A stretch of DNA of 42,033 nt. Source: an uncultured Alistipes sp. (GTDB lineage Bacteria > Bacteroidota > Bacteroidia > Bacteroidales > Rikenellaceae). The notes beneath the pieces are model-generated. The model saw only the letters and a program-made list of their open reading frames with translations. It ran no database searches and was not told the DNA's origin. The DNA lies in NCBI GenBank assembly GCA_937880705.1, contig CALGRZ010000115.1, positions 1 through 42,033 of the forward strand. Direction: 5' to 3'. The position numbers and the translations under genes are program-made. This document shows, piece after piece, positions 9,183-17,294 of the stretch; positions within the stretch are counted from its first letter, which is position 1; each line of letters begins with the position of its first letter.

Positions 9183-9473
9183 CTAACGTATTATCACGGC
9201 CGCCACAAGACGTATGCCGGCCAACTCGTTGAGTTGCTGTGCGAGGGTGTCACGACGGAAGAAGAGCTCTTGGCGAATGACGCTCGACGATACGCGCACA
9301 TGGAGTATGTGGCGTTCGAGCTTCAGCTCGGTGGTCTGGTTGGCGACGTGCTCACCCACGGCCATGCGCCAGTAGTAGGGTAGCTTACCCTCGGCTACCT
9401 TGGCTGCAACGTAGGGGCGGCTGAAGAACTCCTTGAGGATGTCGCCTATGGGTGTTGGTGTTGTGCGTTTCAT
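9183..9473 (-). CDS. DUF721 (DciA-like) domain protein
   Basis: 96 aa, the usual length for the short Bacteroidetes DUF721 proteins. The central block LPYYWRMAVGEHVANQTTEL and the following beta-strand/helix pattern (ILHVRVSSSVIRQELFF) are the family hallmarks. DUF721 includes DciA, the ancestral loader of the replicative helicase DnaB. Short Bacteroidetes members contain just the domain, so a role in replication is inferred from family and context. Its ATG overlaps the recF stop by 4 bp (ATGA), implying translational coupling; it is the last gene of the tlpA-like/recF/DUF721 operon. Confidence 0.88.
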   Translation of the reverse strand: MKRTTPTPIGDILKEFFSRPYVAAKVAEGKLPYYWRMAVGEHVANQTTELKLERHILHVRVSSSVIRQELFFRRDTLAQQLNELAGIRLVAAVIIR

Positions 9474-10555
9474 AGAGCGTGACCCTCGCTGATGTGGAAC
9501 AAACGGTAGTCGGCACCGGCCTCATCGAGTGTGCGTTGCAGTCGGTGCTTGTTGCAGTCGGTGATCATTATCTGCCCGAATATCTCGCCGCTTACCAGTC
9601 GCAGAAGTTGTGCTACGCGCCTCATGTCGAGTTTGTCGAAGAGGTCGTCGAGCAGCAGCATAGGCTTCTCGGCAGTGGCGCGCGCCAGCAGTGTGTACTC
9701 GGCCAGCTTCAGGGCTATGAGGAACGACTTCTGCTGCCCCTGTGAGCCATACTTGCGCAAGGGGTATTCGCCAATCGATAGTGTCATGTCGTCGCGGTGT
9801 ACACCCGTTGTGGTGTGCTCGTTGACGAAGTCCCTCTGTCGCGAGGCCAGTAACAACTCCATCAGCGGTGCCGTGGAGAGCTCCGAGCGGTACTCTATGC
9901 CCACGCTCTCGCGCTCCTCGCTGAGTTGGGCGTAGTACTCCTCGACCAGCGGTCGCATCTGCTCGATGATCTCGGAGCGTCGCTTATAGATGACCTCGGC
10001 TGCTGTGGCAAGCATGCTATCGTATATGAGCAGCATCTCCTCCGAGGGCGATGTCTTGAGCAGTTTGTTGCGCTCGCCCAGGGCCGTGTTGTAGCGTATC
10101 AGGGCGTTGAGGTATTGGCGGTCAATCTGCGATATGAAGCGGTTGAGGTAGCGACGACGCTCATCTGCCGAGTCGCTGATAAGTGCCGCATCGGCGGGCG
10201 ATACCACCACTATGGGGAAGTGTCCGACGTGGTCCGAGAGCTTGTCATACTCCTTGCCGTTGCGCTTGAGTGTCTTGCCGCTGCGTCGTGCATAGGCGCA
10301 CACCACGCGCTCTTGTCGGCCGTCGTCATGACCAAAGGCACCCTCGACGAGGAAGTTCTCCTCGCCATGGCTTACGCTCTGCAGGTCGGTAAGCGTATGC
10401 ATCGACTTGGCCATCGAGAGGTAGTGCACGGCATCCAGGATGTTGGTCTTGCCGGCACCATTGTCGCCCACGAAGCAGTTGATGCCCGAGGATAACTCTA
10501 TGCGTAGGTCGCGCAGGTTCTTAAAGTTTATAAGCGATATGTTGTTTAGTATCAT
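9470..10555 (-). CDS. recF: DNA replication and repair protein RecF
   Basis: 361 aa, normal RecF length. SMC/ABC-type ATPase with Walker A GDNGAGKT (residues 30-37), signature region SQGQQKS, and Walker B LLLDDLFDKLD followed by the D-loop. RecF binds gapped DNA and, with RecO and RecR, helps load RecA. Both ends overlap neighbours by 4 bp (ATGA type), so it sits in the middle of a tightly coupled operon. Nothing looks truncated. Confidence 0.97.
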   Translation of the reverse strand: MILNNISLINFKNLRDLRIELSSGINCFVGDNGAGKTNILDAVHYLSMAKSMHTLTDLQSVSHGEENFLVEGAFGHDDGRQERVVCAYARRSGKTLKRNGKEYDKLSDHVGHFPIVVVSPADAALISDSADERRRYLNRFISQIDRQYLNALIRYNTALGERNKLLKTSPSEEMLLIYDSMLATAAEVIYKRRSEIIEQMRPLVEEYYAQLSEERESVGIEYRSELSTAPLMELLLASRQRDFVNEHTTTGVHRDDMTLSIGEYPLRKYGSQGQQKSFLIALKLAEYTLLARATAEKPMLLLDDLFDKLDMRRVAQLLRLVSGEIFGQIMITDCNKHRLQRTLDEAGADYRLFHISEGHAL

Positions 10556-11070
10556 AGCTTTGCGATGCAGTCAATTATCGACGGAACATACCCCTTGTCG
10601 TACTCGATGGTGAGTAGTCGAACAACGCCCTCACGGTCAATGACGTAGCATCGTGGTACATACGTCGTGGCGTAGAGGCTGTATATCTGCTTGTCGGGGT
10701 CGGCGGCCATGTTGAGGGTGTAGCCTCGCTCTTCGCGGTATATAGCCGTGTCGTTGAGGTCGCCGTCGCGGTTGATGGCGATGATGTTGAAGTCGGCCTT
10801 TTGGGGCTCGATCTGCGCCTCAATGTCATCGAATAGTGCCTTGCAGTCGGGACACTGGTGCGAGAAGAAGATGAGCAGAACCACCTCACCACGGCACTCC
10901 GAGAGTGTGAACTCCGATCCGTCGAGGGTGTCGACCCAGAAGTTGGGCGCGGTCATGCCCTCACGGATGATGGTGCTCTCGGCGTGTGTAGGCAGGTTAT
11001 CCCCTACACAGGCCGTCGTGAGGATGGCTGTGATGGTTGCCAAGGTGATGTTGTATATCCACTTTTTCAT
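10552..11070 (-). CDS. Thioredoxin-fold (TlpA/peroxiredoxin-like) lipoprotein
   Basis: 172 aa. Lipoprotein signal with lipobox LTTAC (Cys21), so it is periplasmic and membrane-anchored. The thioredoxin fold is shown by the strand VVLLIFFSHQCPDCK with a CPDC redox pair, the helix after it, DFNIIAINRDGD, and the cis-Pro region TYVPRCYVID. Expected role: reduction or isomerisation of periplasmic disulfides, or peroxide handling. The partner is unknown. First gene of the recF operon, which is an unexpected partner for a redox lipoprotein and probably reflects only shared transcription. Confidence 0.88.
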   Translation of the reverse strand: MKKWIYNITLATITAILTTACVGDNLPTHAESTIIREGMTAPNFWVDTLDGSEFTLSECRGEVVLLIFFSHQCPDCKALFDDIEAQIEPQKADFNIIAINRDGDLNDTAIYREERGYTLNMAADPDKQIYSLYATTYVPRCYVIDREGVVRLLTIEYDKGYVPSIIDCIAKL

Positions 11071-11092
11071 AGCCCGAATATTTTATTTTGAG

Positions 11093-11100
11093 CAAAGATA
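11093..11100 (-). promoter_or_regulatory. -7 element of the recF operon promoter
   Basis: TATCTTTG on the minus strand, 22 bp before the start codon. I could not find a convincing -33 TTTG at the right distance. Confidence 0.55.
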
Positions 11101-11130
11101 CTGAAAAAGATTGAAAAAGTGGGTGGAATG

Positions 11131-11162
11131 TTGTGAAATTCGAACATTTTGTTGTACTTTTG
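11131..11162 (+). promoter_or_regulatory. Promoter of the TPR/RibH-like operon
   Basis: TTG at 11131-11133, 21-bp spacer, TACTTTTG at 11155-11162. It is divergent from the recF operon promoter. Confidence 0.65.
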
Positions 11163-11223
11163 CAAGTTGAATTGCAAATGCGAGAAGCAAAAGGTGAAAA
11201 CAAATTAAAAACATTTATAACTT

Positions 11224-11853
11224 ATGGCAAACAAAGTTCAGAACACCGAGGCCGATGTAATGGTTGAGGCCAAGGGTAAGTTGGAGTTATTCTTCGACAA
11301 GTGGGGCAACAAGATCCTGTATGCTCTGGTAGTTATCGGCGTCGTTATCGGTGCTTTCTTCATCGTTCGCAACTTCATCGATCGCAAGCATGAGGGTAAG
11401 GAGCAGGCTGCAAGCGTAGCTATGGCCAACGCTGCTACTGCCGAGGCCTATGCAGCTGTTGCTGACGACTATGCAGGTACTGCTGCGGGTAACACTTCGG
11501 CCTATATGGCAGGTGCCGAGTACCTCAAGGCTGGTGACTTGGCAAACGCACAGAAGTACCTCGAGATGTATAAGGATGCCGAGGGTGCTGCCGGTGAGCT
11601 CATCAACGCACAGGCGTATGGCCTGCGTGGCGACCTGGCTGTTGAGCAGAACGACCTCCAGAGCGCATTGGCTATGTTCGCAAAGGCTGTTGAGGCCAGC
11701 GACGACGCCTTCACCTATGCTACCTTTATGCACAAGTCTGCTCTGGTACATCAGGCTATGGGCAACGATGCCGAGGCACAGCAGTGCTACAAGGATATCG
11801 TAGCAAAGTATCCGCAGACCGAGTCGCAGTACGGCCGTTATATCAAGGAGTAA
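11224..11853 (+). CDS. Membrane-anchored tetratricopeptide repeat protein
   Basis: 209 aa. One transmembrane helix at about residues 31-49 (ILYALVVIGVVIGAFFIV) with a short N-terminal tail, then a helical domain of TPR-like units (AYMAGAEYLKAGDLANAQKYL; DLAVEQNDLQSALAMFAKAVE; MGNDAEAQQCYKDIVAKYP). The layout resembles YfgM/BepA-type periplasmic scaffold proteins. Bacteroides genomes, as I recall, carry a similar TPR gene next to recF and directly upstream of ribH, and the same order is kept here. Function unknown beyond a protein-protein scaffold. Confidence 0.85.
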   Translation: MANKVQNTEADVMVEAKGKLELFFDKWGNKILYALVVIGVVIGAFFIVRNFIDRKHEGKEQAASVAMANAATAEAYAAVADDYAGTAAGNTSAYMAGAEYLKAGDLANAQKYLEMYKDAEGAAGELINAQAYGLRGDLAVEQNDLQSALAMFAKAVEASDDAFTYATFMHKSALVHQAMGNDAEAQQCYKDIVAKYPQTESQYGRYIKE

Positions 11854-11910
11854 GCTCCGCAAAGCTGTATATAGGTGTATAGTAGACGTTATTTCGACCC
11901 TCAACGCTCG

Positions 11911-12321
11911 ATGACCGTGCAGTCAATCAAGCTGGGTGTTGTGGTTGTGAGGGAGTTCGGGGAGTTTGTCGATGCCAACCTCGACCCGCTGTGCGATACG
12001 TTGCTTAATCTCGGTTGCCTGGAGCAGAATATCATCATCAAGGAGGTGCCATCGCTGATGGATGTGACCTTGTGTGGAGACTTCTTTGCTCGCTATACGG
12101 ATGTGGATGGTGTGATTGTCGTGGCTCCCTATGAAAGCCTCGTTGGTGTGCCTCCGATTATGTATGGCGTCATGCAGTTGCAGTTGCAGTGGAGTATGGT
12201 GGTGAGCGTGGGCGGCGTGGAGCGTGCCAACGACTTTATCGACATGGTGCTTCTGCAGAACGAGATGGCCGGCGAGTCACGAATGTTGGACGAGGAGCCC
12301 GACCAGGAGTTTATTTCGTAA
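11911..12321 (+). CDS. Degenerate lumazine-synthase (RibH)-like protein
   Basis: 136 aa from the ATG at 11911; a GTG at 11875 would add 12 unremarkable residues. The N-terminal half aligns by eye with RibH: KLGVVVVREF (first strand), a helix, then ENI-like EQNIIIKEVP, then DVDGVIVVAPYE, matching the RibH strand that leads to the active site. However, the VPG(S/A)(F/Y)E substrate motif reads VPSLMD, and the G(D/E)TPHFDYV segment with the catalytic His is missing or unrecognisable. The end (WSMVVSVGGVERANDFID) matches the last strand and helix. I infer a RibH-derived protein unable to make 6,7-dimethyl-8-ribityllumazine. It follows the TPR gene, the place ribH takes in relatives (from memory). 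Confidence 0.65.
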   Translation: MTVQSIKLGVVVVREFGEFVDANLDPLCDTLLNLGCLEQNIIIKEVPSLMDVTLCGDFFARYTDVDGVIVVAPYESLVGVPPIMYGVMQLQLQWSMVVSVGGVERANDFIDMVLLQNEMAGESRMLDEEPDQEFIS

Positions 12322-12356
12322 AAAAGGACAACGTCTTTATTTACCCATTAAGAGCG

Positions 12357-12391
12357 AGGGGATGACAGCCATAGAGTGTCATCCCCTTTTT
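12357..12391 (+). terminator. Rho-independent terminator after the RibH-like gene
   Basis: Perfect 11-bp stem (12357-12367 with 12377-12387), 9-nt loop, followed by TTTT. Confidence 0.9.
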
Positions 12392-12449
12392 GTGTGTCGT
12401 TGCGGACAAAATAATTGCGAAAATAGAGCCGCGATTGGTGAAAATTTTA

Positions 12450-12457
12450 TATCTTTG
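12450..12457 (+). promoter_or_regulatory. -7 element placed just before the hydrolase start codon
   Basis: TATCTTTG ends only 5 bp before the ATG at 12463, so the transcript should begin at or within a few bases of the start codon. No TTTG at the expected -33 distance was found. Confidence 0.55.
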
Positions 12458-12462
12458 CATCT

Positions 12463-13230
12463 ATGGACAAATGGTATCAATATGGTGATATAAGATTGTC
12501 GTACTCCGTTGAGGGTGAGGGCGATACGATTGTGTTGCTCCACGGCTGGGGTTGCGACCGCAATATCTGGATGGCTACGCGCGAGTTGTTGCTTACAGAG
12601 CATCGTGTGCTGTGTGTGGACTTCGCCGGCTTTGGCTCAAGCGACGAACCTCGCGAGGTGTGGGGTGTCGAGGAGTACACCCGCTCGCTCGAGGCACTGC
12701 TCGACAGTGAGGGTGTGGTGCGTCCCACGCTCGTCGGACACTCGTTTGGTGGTCGTGTGGCCATCGTCTACGCCTCACGCCGTGAGGTGCGTAGCGTAGT
12801 GCTTACCGATGCTGCGGGGGTGAAGCCACGTCGTAAGTTGAGCTACTACTACCGTGTCTACAGCTTCAAGCTGATGAAGTGGCTGCTGCCCGCGATGATA
12901 GGTCGCCAGAAGGCGCAGATGCTCCTCGAGCAGCGACGTCGCAAGTCGGGCTCGGCGGACTACAACAGTGCCTCGCCCATGATGCGTGCCATACTGTCGA
13001 GGGTGGTAAACGAGGATCTGAAGCACCTCATGCCAAAGGTTACGGCCCCCGTGCTGCTATTCTGGGGCGATAGGGATACCGCCACGCCGCTATCCGATGC
13101 TCACATCATGGCAGATAGGATGCCACATGCCGATCTGGTTGTCGCCTATGGCGCAGGTCACTACGCAATGTTGGAGCAGGCCGAGCTGTGGCAGAGGTCG
13201 CTCCAAGAGTTTTTAACCAATGTTAAGTAG
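12463..13230 (+). CDS. Alpha/beta-fold hydrolase
   Basis: 255 aa, no signal peptide. Canonical alpha/beta hydrolase: oxyanion-hole motif LLHGWGCD, nucleophile elbow GHSFGG with Ser94, acid Asp205 in FWGDRDTATP, and His233 in GAGHYAM. There is a cap region around residues 125-175. Substrate unknown; the family spans esterases, C-C hydrolases and peptidases. It opens an operon with a MurF-like ligase (3-bp gap) and a D-Ala-D-Ala-ligase-family enzyme, which hints at a peptidoglycan-precursor or small-peptide role, but this is inference from position only. Confidence 0.9.
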   Translation: MDKWYQYGDIRLSYSVEGEGDTIVLLHGWGCDRNIWMATRELLLTEHRVLCVDFAGFGSSDEPREVWGVEEYTRSLEALLDSEGVVRPTLVGHSFGGRVAIVYASRREVRSVVLTDAAGVKPRRKLSYYYRVYSFKLMKWLLPAMIGRQKAQMLLEQRRRKSGSADYNSASPMMRAILSRVVNEDLKHLMPKVTAPVLLFWGDRDTATPLSDAHIMADRMPHADLVVAYGAGHYAMLEQAELWQRSLQEFLTNVK

Positions 13231-13233
13231 CCT

Positions 13234-14796
13234 ATGTCGATCGTAATATACTACTTTTTCTGCTTCGCGTGGGTGTGGTTCTTGGAGGCCACGGTGCGCT
13301 ACTCGACACAGATGTTCCAGCAGAACAGCTACCGCACGGAGCGTTACAACCGTTGGTTGCGCTCGACAGGCGAGTGGTTCTCGCGCCCGAATATGGTGGC
13401 CCTCGTGGGAGGAGTTGTGCTACTCTTTACCCACCACTGGAGCGTGTTGCTTGTGCTGGGTGTGTGGATGATCGTAATCGCCATTGCGGAGCATAGCATA
13501 GAGTATAAGATACGTCTTGTCTACACCATGCGTGTTAAGCGACTGCTCTTCACGCGCTATGCGCTTGTTGCCGTCGCTATGGTTGTGGCCCACTACCTCC
13601 CCATGAGGTACGACCTCACGTTGCTCATGGTGATGAGCCTCGACTACTGGATCATCCTCGCCAACTTGGTCAACCGACCCTTGGAGATGGCCATCACACG
13701 CTGGTACTACAACGATGCCAAGCGTATGTTGCGCTCGATGCCCCACCTCAAGATCATAGGCATCACGGGTAGCTTTGGCAAGACCTCGACAAAACACTTC
13801 CTCTACCGCATACTCTCCGAGAGGTACAACGTGCTGATGACCCCCGGTAACTTTAACACCACGCTGGGTGTTGTGCGTACCGTGCGTGAGCAGCTGAAGC
13901 CCCACTACGAGGTCTTTATCGTGGAGATGGGTGCCAAGCAGAGGGGTGACATCAAGGAGATATGCGATCTGGTGGCTCCGTCGATGGGTATCATCACCTC
14001 GGTGGGTGAGATGCACCTCGAGACCTTCGGCACGGTGGAGGGCGTTGCCCGGACCAAGTTCGAGCTGTTGGAGTCTCTGCCCGAGGGCGGGTTGTGCATG
14101 GTCAATGTGGACTCTGAAGCCGCCTATAACCACCTCAAGAGCGTGGCGCGCAGTGCTACGACATACTCCGTGGAGAGGGCCGAGGCCGATATGCAGGCCG
14201 TAGATGTGGAGTACTCTGCTACGGAGACGCGCTTTGCGATACGCCTCGGGGGTGTTGTCGAGGAGGGCTATGCTACACATCTGCTGGGTCGTGGCAATAT
14301 CCTCAACTTGGTAGCTGCGGTGGGTGTGGCTCGTGCTCTGGGCGTGAGTGCGGAGGCGTGTCGTCGTGCCATACGCCAGATCGAGCAGGTGGAGCACCGC
14401 TTGAGCATGCGTCGTCAGGGTGGCATAACCATCCTCGATGATGCCTATAACTCTAACCCCACGGGTGCACGCATGGCTCTCGACGTGTTGTCGGACTTCG
14501 CCACCGAGGGCATGCGCTATGTGGTAACACCCGGCTTTGTGGAGATGGGCTCGAAGCAGTATGCCAACAACCGCGCCTTTGGTTGCGATATTGCACACTC
14601 GAAGGCCGACGAGGTATATGTTGTCAACGAGGTTAACCGCGAGGCCATCTGCGAGGGTATGAACCAGAGCGGCTACGACCGTGAGCGTGTACACTGCGTA
14701 GCCTCGTTCCAGGAGGCTATGGCCGAACTGCAGCCAAAGTTGCGTAAGGGCGATGTGGTGCTCTATGAGAATGACCTGCCCGACTCATTCAAGTAA
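13234..14796 (+). CDS. Membrane-anchored MurF-like Mur ligase
   Basis: 520 aa. The first 150 residues hold four or five hydrophobic helices (about 1-21, 55-87, 103-122, 127-146), absent from ordinary MurF. A complete Mur ligase follows: ATP loop GSFGKTSTK (about 180-188), PGNFNTTLG, VEMGAKQRGDI, the HLETFG segment and DDAYNSNP, the last being characteristic of MurF. MurF adds a D-Ala-D-Ala dipeptide to UDP-MurNAc-tripeptide. The organism also has a normal MurF fused to alanine racemase at 32360-34720, so this is a second, membrane-tethered copy. It is directly followed by a Ddl-family gene that would supply the dipeptide. The true acceptor is unknown. Confidence 0.85.
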   Translation: MSIVIYYFFCFAWVWFLEATVRYSTQMFQQNSYRTERYNRWLRSTGEWFSRPNMVALVGGVVLLFTHHWSVLLVLGVWMIVIAIAEHSIEYKIRLVYTMRVKRLLFTRYALVAVAMVVAHYLPMRYDLTLLMVMSLDYWIILANLVNRPLEMAITRWYYNDAKRMLRSMPHLKIIGITGSFGKTSTKHFLYRILSERYNVLMTPGNFNTTLGVVRTVREQLKPHYEVFIVEMGAKQRGDIKEICDLVAPSMGIITSVGEMHLETFGTVEGVARTKFELLESLPEGGLCMVNVDSEAAYNHLKSVARSATTYSVERAEADMQAVDVEYSATETRFAIRLGGVVEEGYATHLLGRGNILNLVAAVGVARALGVSAEACRRAIRQIEQVEHRLSMRRQGGITILDDAYNSNPTGARMALDVLSDFATEGMRYVVTPGFVEMGSKQYANNRAFGCDIAHSKADEVYVVNEVNREAICEGMNQSGYDRERVHCVASFQEAMAELQPKLRKGDVVLYENDLPDSFK

Positions 14797-14815
14797 CTAA
14801 AACCTAAATAACGAT

Positions 14816-16012
14816 ATGAAGATTAACGTAGGTGTAATTTTTGGAGGTCGCTCGGTGGAGAACGAGATTTCGGTGATCACGGCGGCACAGACTATGGCGG
14901 CAATGAGTACCGAGAGGTATAACATCGTGCCTATCTACATCTCGAAGGAGGGTCGTTGGTATACTGGCGACAAGCTCCGCATAACGGACAACTACCGCGA
15001 TATGAAGGCTCTTCTGGAGTCCGTCGAGGAGGTCTATTTCCGTCCTATATATGGCGATCAGAGGCTCTATCGCGTGAAGCGACCTCTGTTTGGTAGCGAC
15101 GTGGTGACAACCATCGACGTCATCCTGCCCTGTCTGCACGGCACCTCGGGCGAGGATGGCTCGTTCCAGGGTATGATCGAGATGACGGGCATCCCGTATG
15201 CATGCCCCAACCCGCTGGCCTCGGCTAACGGCATGGATAAGATCACGATGAAGATGATACTTCAGCAGAGCGGCATCCCCGTTGTGGAGTATGCCTGGTT
15301 CTCGGATAAGGAGTGGCTGACGGAGCGCGAGGCGTGCATCGAGCGTGCCGAGGCGTTGAGCTATCCGCTGATTGTCAAGCCCGCCAACCTCGGCTCGTCG
15401 GTGGGTATCAAGGCTGTACACAACCGCGAAGAGCTGGTGGAGGCTACCGACAATGCCATCAAGTACTCGAAGCGCATCATCGTCGAGCGTCTTATCGAGC
15501 GTCTTAAGGAGATCAACTGCTCGGTGCTGGGTGACTACTACGACTGCGAGGCCTCGGTGTGCGAGGCTCCGGTGCGCAGTGGCGAGATACTCTCGTACGA
15601 GGATAAGTATCTGGGTGGTGGCAAGAACAAGCCCTCGGAGGGTATGCACTCGACCGTGAGGGAGATACCTGCCCGCCTTCCGGAGGATGTCACGGCCTTT
15701 ATCCGCAAGACTGCCTGCCAGACCTTCCGTGTGCTGGCCTGTGATGGCGTGTCGCGCATCGACTTTATGATTGACGAGGCTACCCGCAACGTCTACGTCA
15801 ACGAGATTAATACTATCCCCGGCTCGCTGTCGTTCTATCTGTGGGAGGCCACGGGTGTGAAGTTCGATGAGCTTGTAGACCGTCTTATCGCCGTTGCCTT
15901 CAAGCGTAAGCGCGACTCGGAGTTTAAGACCGTCAGCTACTCGGAGAATATCTTTGCCTATCAGGCCAAGCATGGCGCGAAGATGGGTGGCGTGAAGGGG
16001 TCTAAAAACTAA
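14816..16012 (+). CDS. D-alanine--D-alanine ligase family protein (ATP-grasp)
   Basis: 398 aa, longer than typical Bacteroidetes Ddl (about 325). N-terminal VGVIFGGRSVENEISV, ATP-grasp core IVKPANLGSSVGIK, omega-loop region SYEDKYLGGG and metal/phosphate site RIDFMID...NEINTIPGS are all present. The Tyr in EDKYL is the residue usually associated with D-Ala-D-Ala (rather than D-Ala-D-Lac) ligases, so dipeptide synthesis is most likely. D-Ala-D-Ser or another second amino acid is possible. It follows the membrane-anchored MurF-like gene by 19 bp, which suggests the two act in sequence. Confidence 0.88.
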   Translation: MKINVGVIFGGRSVENEISVITAAQTMAAMSTERYNIVPIYISKEGRWYTGDKLRITDNYRDMKALLESVEEVYFRPIYGDQRLYRVKRPLFGSDVVTTIDVILPCLHGTSGEDGSFQGMIEMTGIPYACPNPLASANGMDKITMKMILQQSGIPVVEYAWFSDKEWLTEREACIERAEALSYPLIVKPANLGSSVGIKAVHNREELVEATDNAIKYSKRIIVERLIERLKEINCSVLGDYYDCEASVCEAPVRSGEILSYEDKYLGGGKNKPSEGMHSTVREIPARLPEDVTAFIRKTACQTFRVLACDGVSRIDFMIDEATRNVYVNEINTIPGSLSFYLWEATGVKFDELVDRLIAVAFKRKRDSEFKTVSYSENIFAYQAKHGAKMGGVKGSKN

Positions 16013-16018
16013 TGAACT

Positions 16019-16789
16019 ATGACTTCGCTATACGATAACATCATCTTTGGCCCGGTGCGCTCACGTCGCCTGGGTCTGTCGCTGGGCGTTAACTTGCTGC
16101 CCATAGAGTCGAAGTTGTGTAGCTTCGACTGCATCTACTGCGAGTGTGGCTGGAACGATGAGCACCCCGGGCCGCGACGCTTCAATGCGCGCGAGGATGT
16201 GCGCACGATGCTTGCCGAGACCCTCGAGCGCATGGTTGCCGAGGGCACGCCACCCGATGTGATCACCTTTGCAGGTAATGGCGAGCCTACGATGCATCCC
16301 CAGTTCGAGCAGATTATCGACGACACCATCGCCCTGCGCGATAGGTACTGCCCCTCGGCCAAGGTGTCGGTGCTCTCGAATGCTACGCAGATACACCGTG
16401 AGGAGGTATGCCGCGCCCTTAAGCGTGTGGACAACAACATCCTGAAGCTCGACTCGGCCTTTGATGCCACGGTGCAGCTGGTCAACAAGCCCCAGGGTAA
16501 GTATACGGTGCGCGATACCGTCGAGCGACTTAAGGCTTTTCAGGGCGAGATGATCCTGCAGACGATGTTCCTGCGTGGTGAGTACCTCTCGCAGCGTGTG
16601 GATAACACCACCGACGAGGAGGTTGAGGCGTGGCTAAAGCTCGTTGAGGAGATAGCCCCCAAGCAGGTTATGGTCTACTCGCTGGATCGTGACACACCCT
16701 GCCAGACCCTCGAGAAGGTCGAGAAGGAGGAGTTGCAGCGCATAGCCGCCAAGGTGGAGGCGTTGGGCATCAAGTGCTCGGTAGCATAG
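16019..16789 (+). CDS. Radical SAM protein (COG0731-type)
   Basis: 256 aa. The [4Fe-4S]-binding motif CSFDCIYC (CxxxCxxC) lies near residue 35, preceded by the conserved opening FGPVRSRRLGLSLGVNLLP. The SAM-binding GNGEPT motif is at about residue 86. The set is typical of COG0731, distant relatives of wyosine-synthesis enzymes, common in Bacteroidetes with unproven substrates. No SPASM or other C-terminal cluster domain is visible. It starts 6 bp after the Ddl-family stop, so it is co-transcribed. Confidence 0.88.
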   Translation: MTSLYDNIIFGPVRSRRLGLSLGVNLLPIESKLCSFDCIYCECGWNDEHPGPRRFNAREDVRTMLAETLERMVAEGTPPDVITFAGNGEPTMHPQFEQIIDDTIALRDRYCPSAKVSVLSNATQIHREEVCRALKRVDNNILKLDSAFDATVQLVNKPQGKYTVRDTVERLKAFQGEMILQTMFLRGEYLSQRVDNTTDEEVEAWLKLVEEIAPKQVMVYSLDRDTPCQTLEKVEKEELQRIAAKVEALGIKCSVA

Positions 16790-16810
16790 CAGAACTAAAC
16801 AATGTAAGAT

Positions 16811-17170
16811 ATGGAATTTGAAGGTAAAGTATTAGAGATTTTGCCCCCTGTGAGCGGCCAGTCGGCACGCGGTACATGGGAGCGTCAGACGGTTGTCTTC
16901 GAGCAGCCGCAGAAGCAGTACGGCAAGGAGATCGCCGTTACGTTTATGAATAAGGGTCAGGAGGTCGCCTCGCTGCGTGTTGGCGAGAGCTACACCGTGT
17001 CGTTCGACATAGAGTCGCGCAAGTACCAGGATCGCTGGTACACCGATGTGCGCGCATGGCGTGTGCAGCCCCTGCAGCCTGCAGCACCCGCCGCCGCACC
17101 CGACATGCCCCCCTTCGTTGAGGAGCCTATGACCGCCGGTGCAGGTGTCATTGACGATATGCCCTTTTAG
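16811..17170 (+). CDS. DUF3127 (SSB-like, OB-fold) protein
   Basis: 119 aa. Residues 1-82 match the DUF3127 pattern (MEFEGKV, then GTWERQTVVFE, then ESRKYQDRWYTDVRAWRV), predicted to be an OB-fold. A Pro/Ala-rich linker follows, and the chain ends in IDDMPF, which closely resembles the acidic C-terminal tip of bacterial SSB (DDDIPF) that recruits repair and replication proteins. The tail suggests a single-strand DNA-related role, but the family has no established function. Last gene of the operon before a strong terminator. Confidence 0.82.
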   Translation: MEFEGKVLEILPPVSGQSARGTWERQTVVFEQPQKQYGKEIAVTFMNKGQEVASLRVGESYTVSFDIESRKYQDRWYTDVRAWRVQPLQPAAPAAAPDMPPFVEEPMTAGAGVIDDMPF

Positions 17171-17229
17171 TCTTGGGCGATAGGGGCGGAGGAGGTCGCT
17201 GTCTATGGGCAACCCTTCCAGCCTTGTAA

Positions 17230-17277
17230 TAGTAGCAAAAACCCACCACTCTTTTGAAGTGGTGGGTTTTGCTACTA
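17230..17277. terminator. Bidirectional terminator between convergent operons
   Basis: Arms at 17231-17250 and 17258-17276 pair over 19 bp with one bulged A. The A-run and T-run on opposite arms allow termination from both sides (DUF3127 gene and Na/Pi cotransporter gene). Confidence 0.9.
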
Positions 17278-17294
17278 TAATGTATTACCCTCTG

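Noticed and set aside
13234..14796. Calling the MurF-like gene the canonical murF
   Set aside because: It has an extra membrane domain and a complete MurF fused to Alr is present at 32360-34720.
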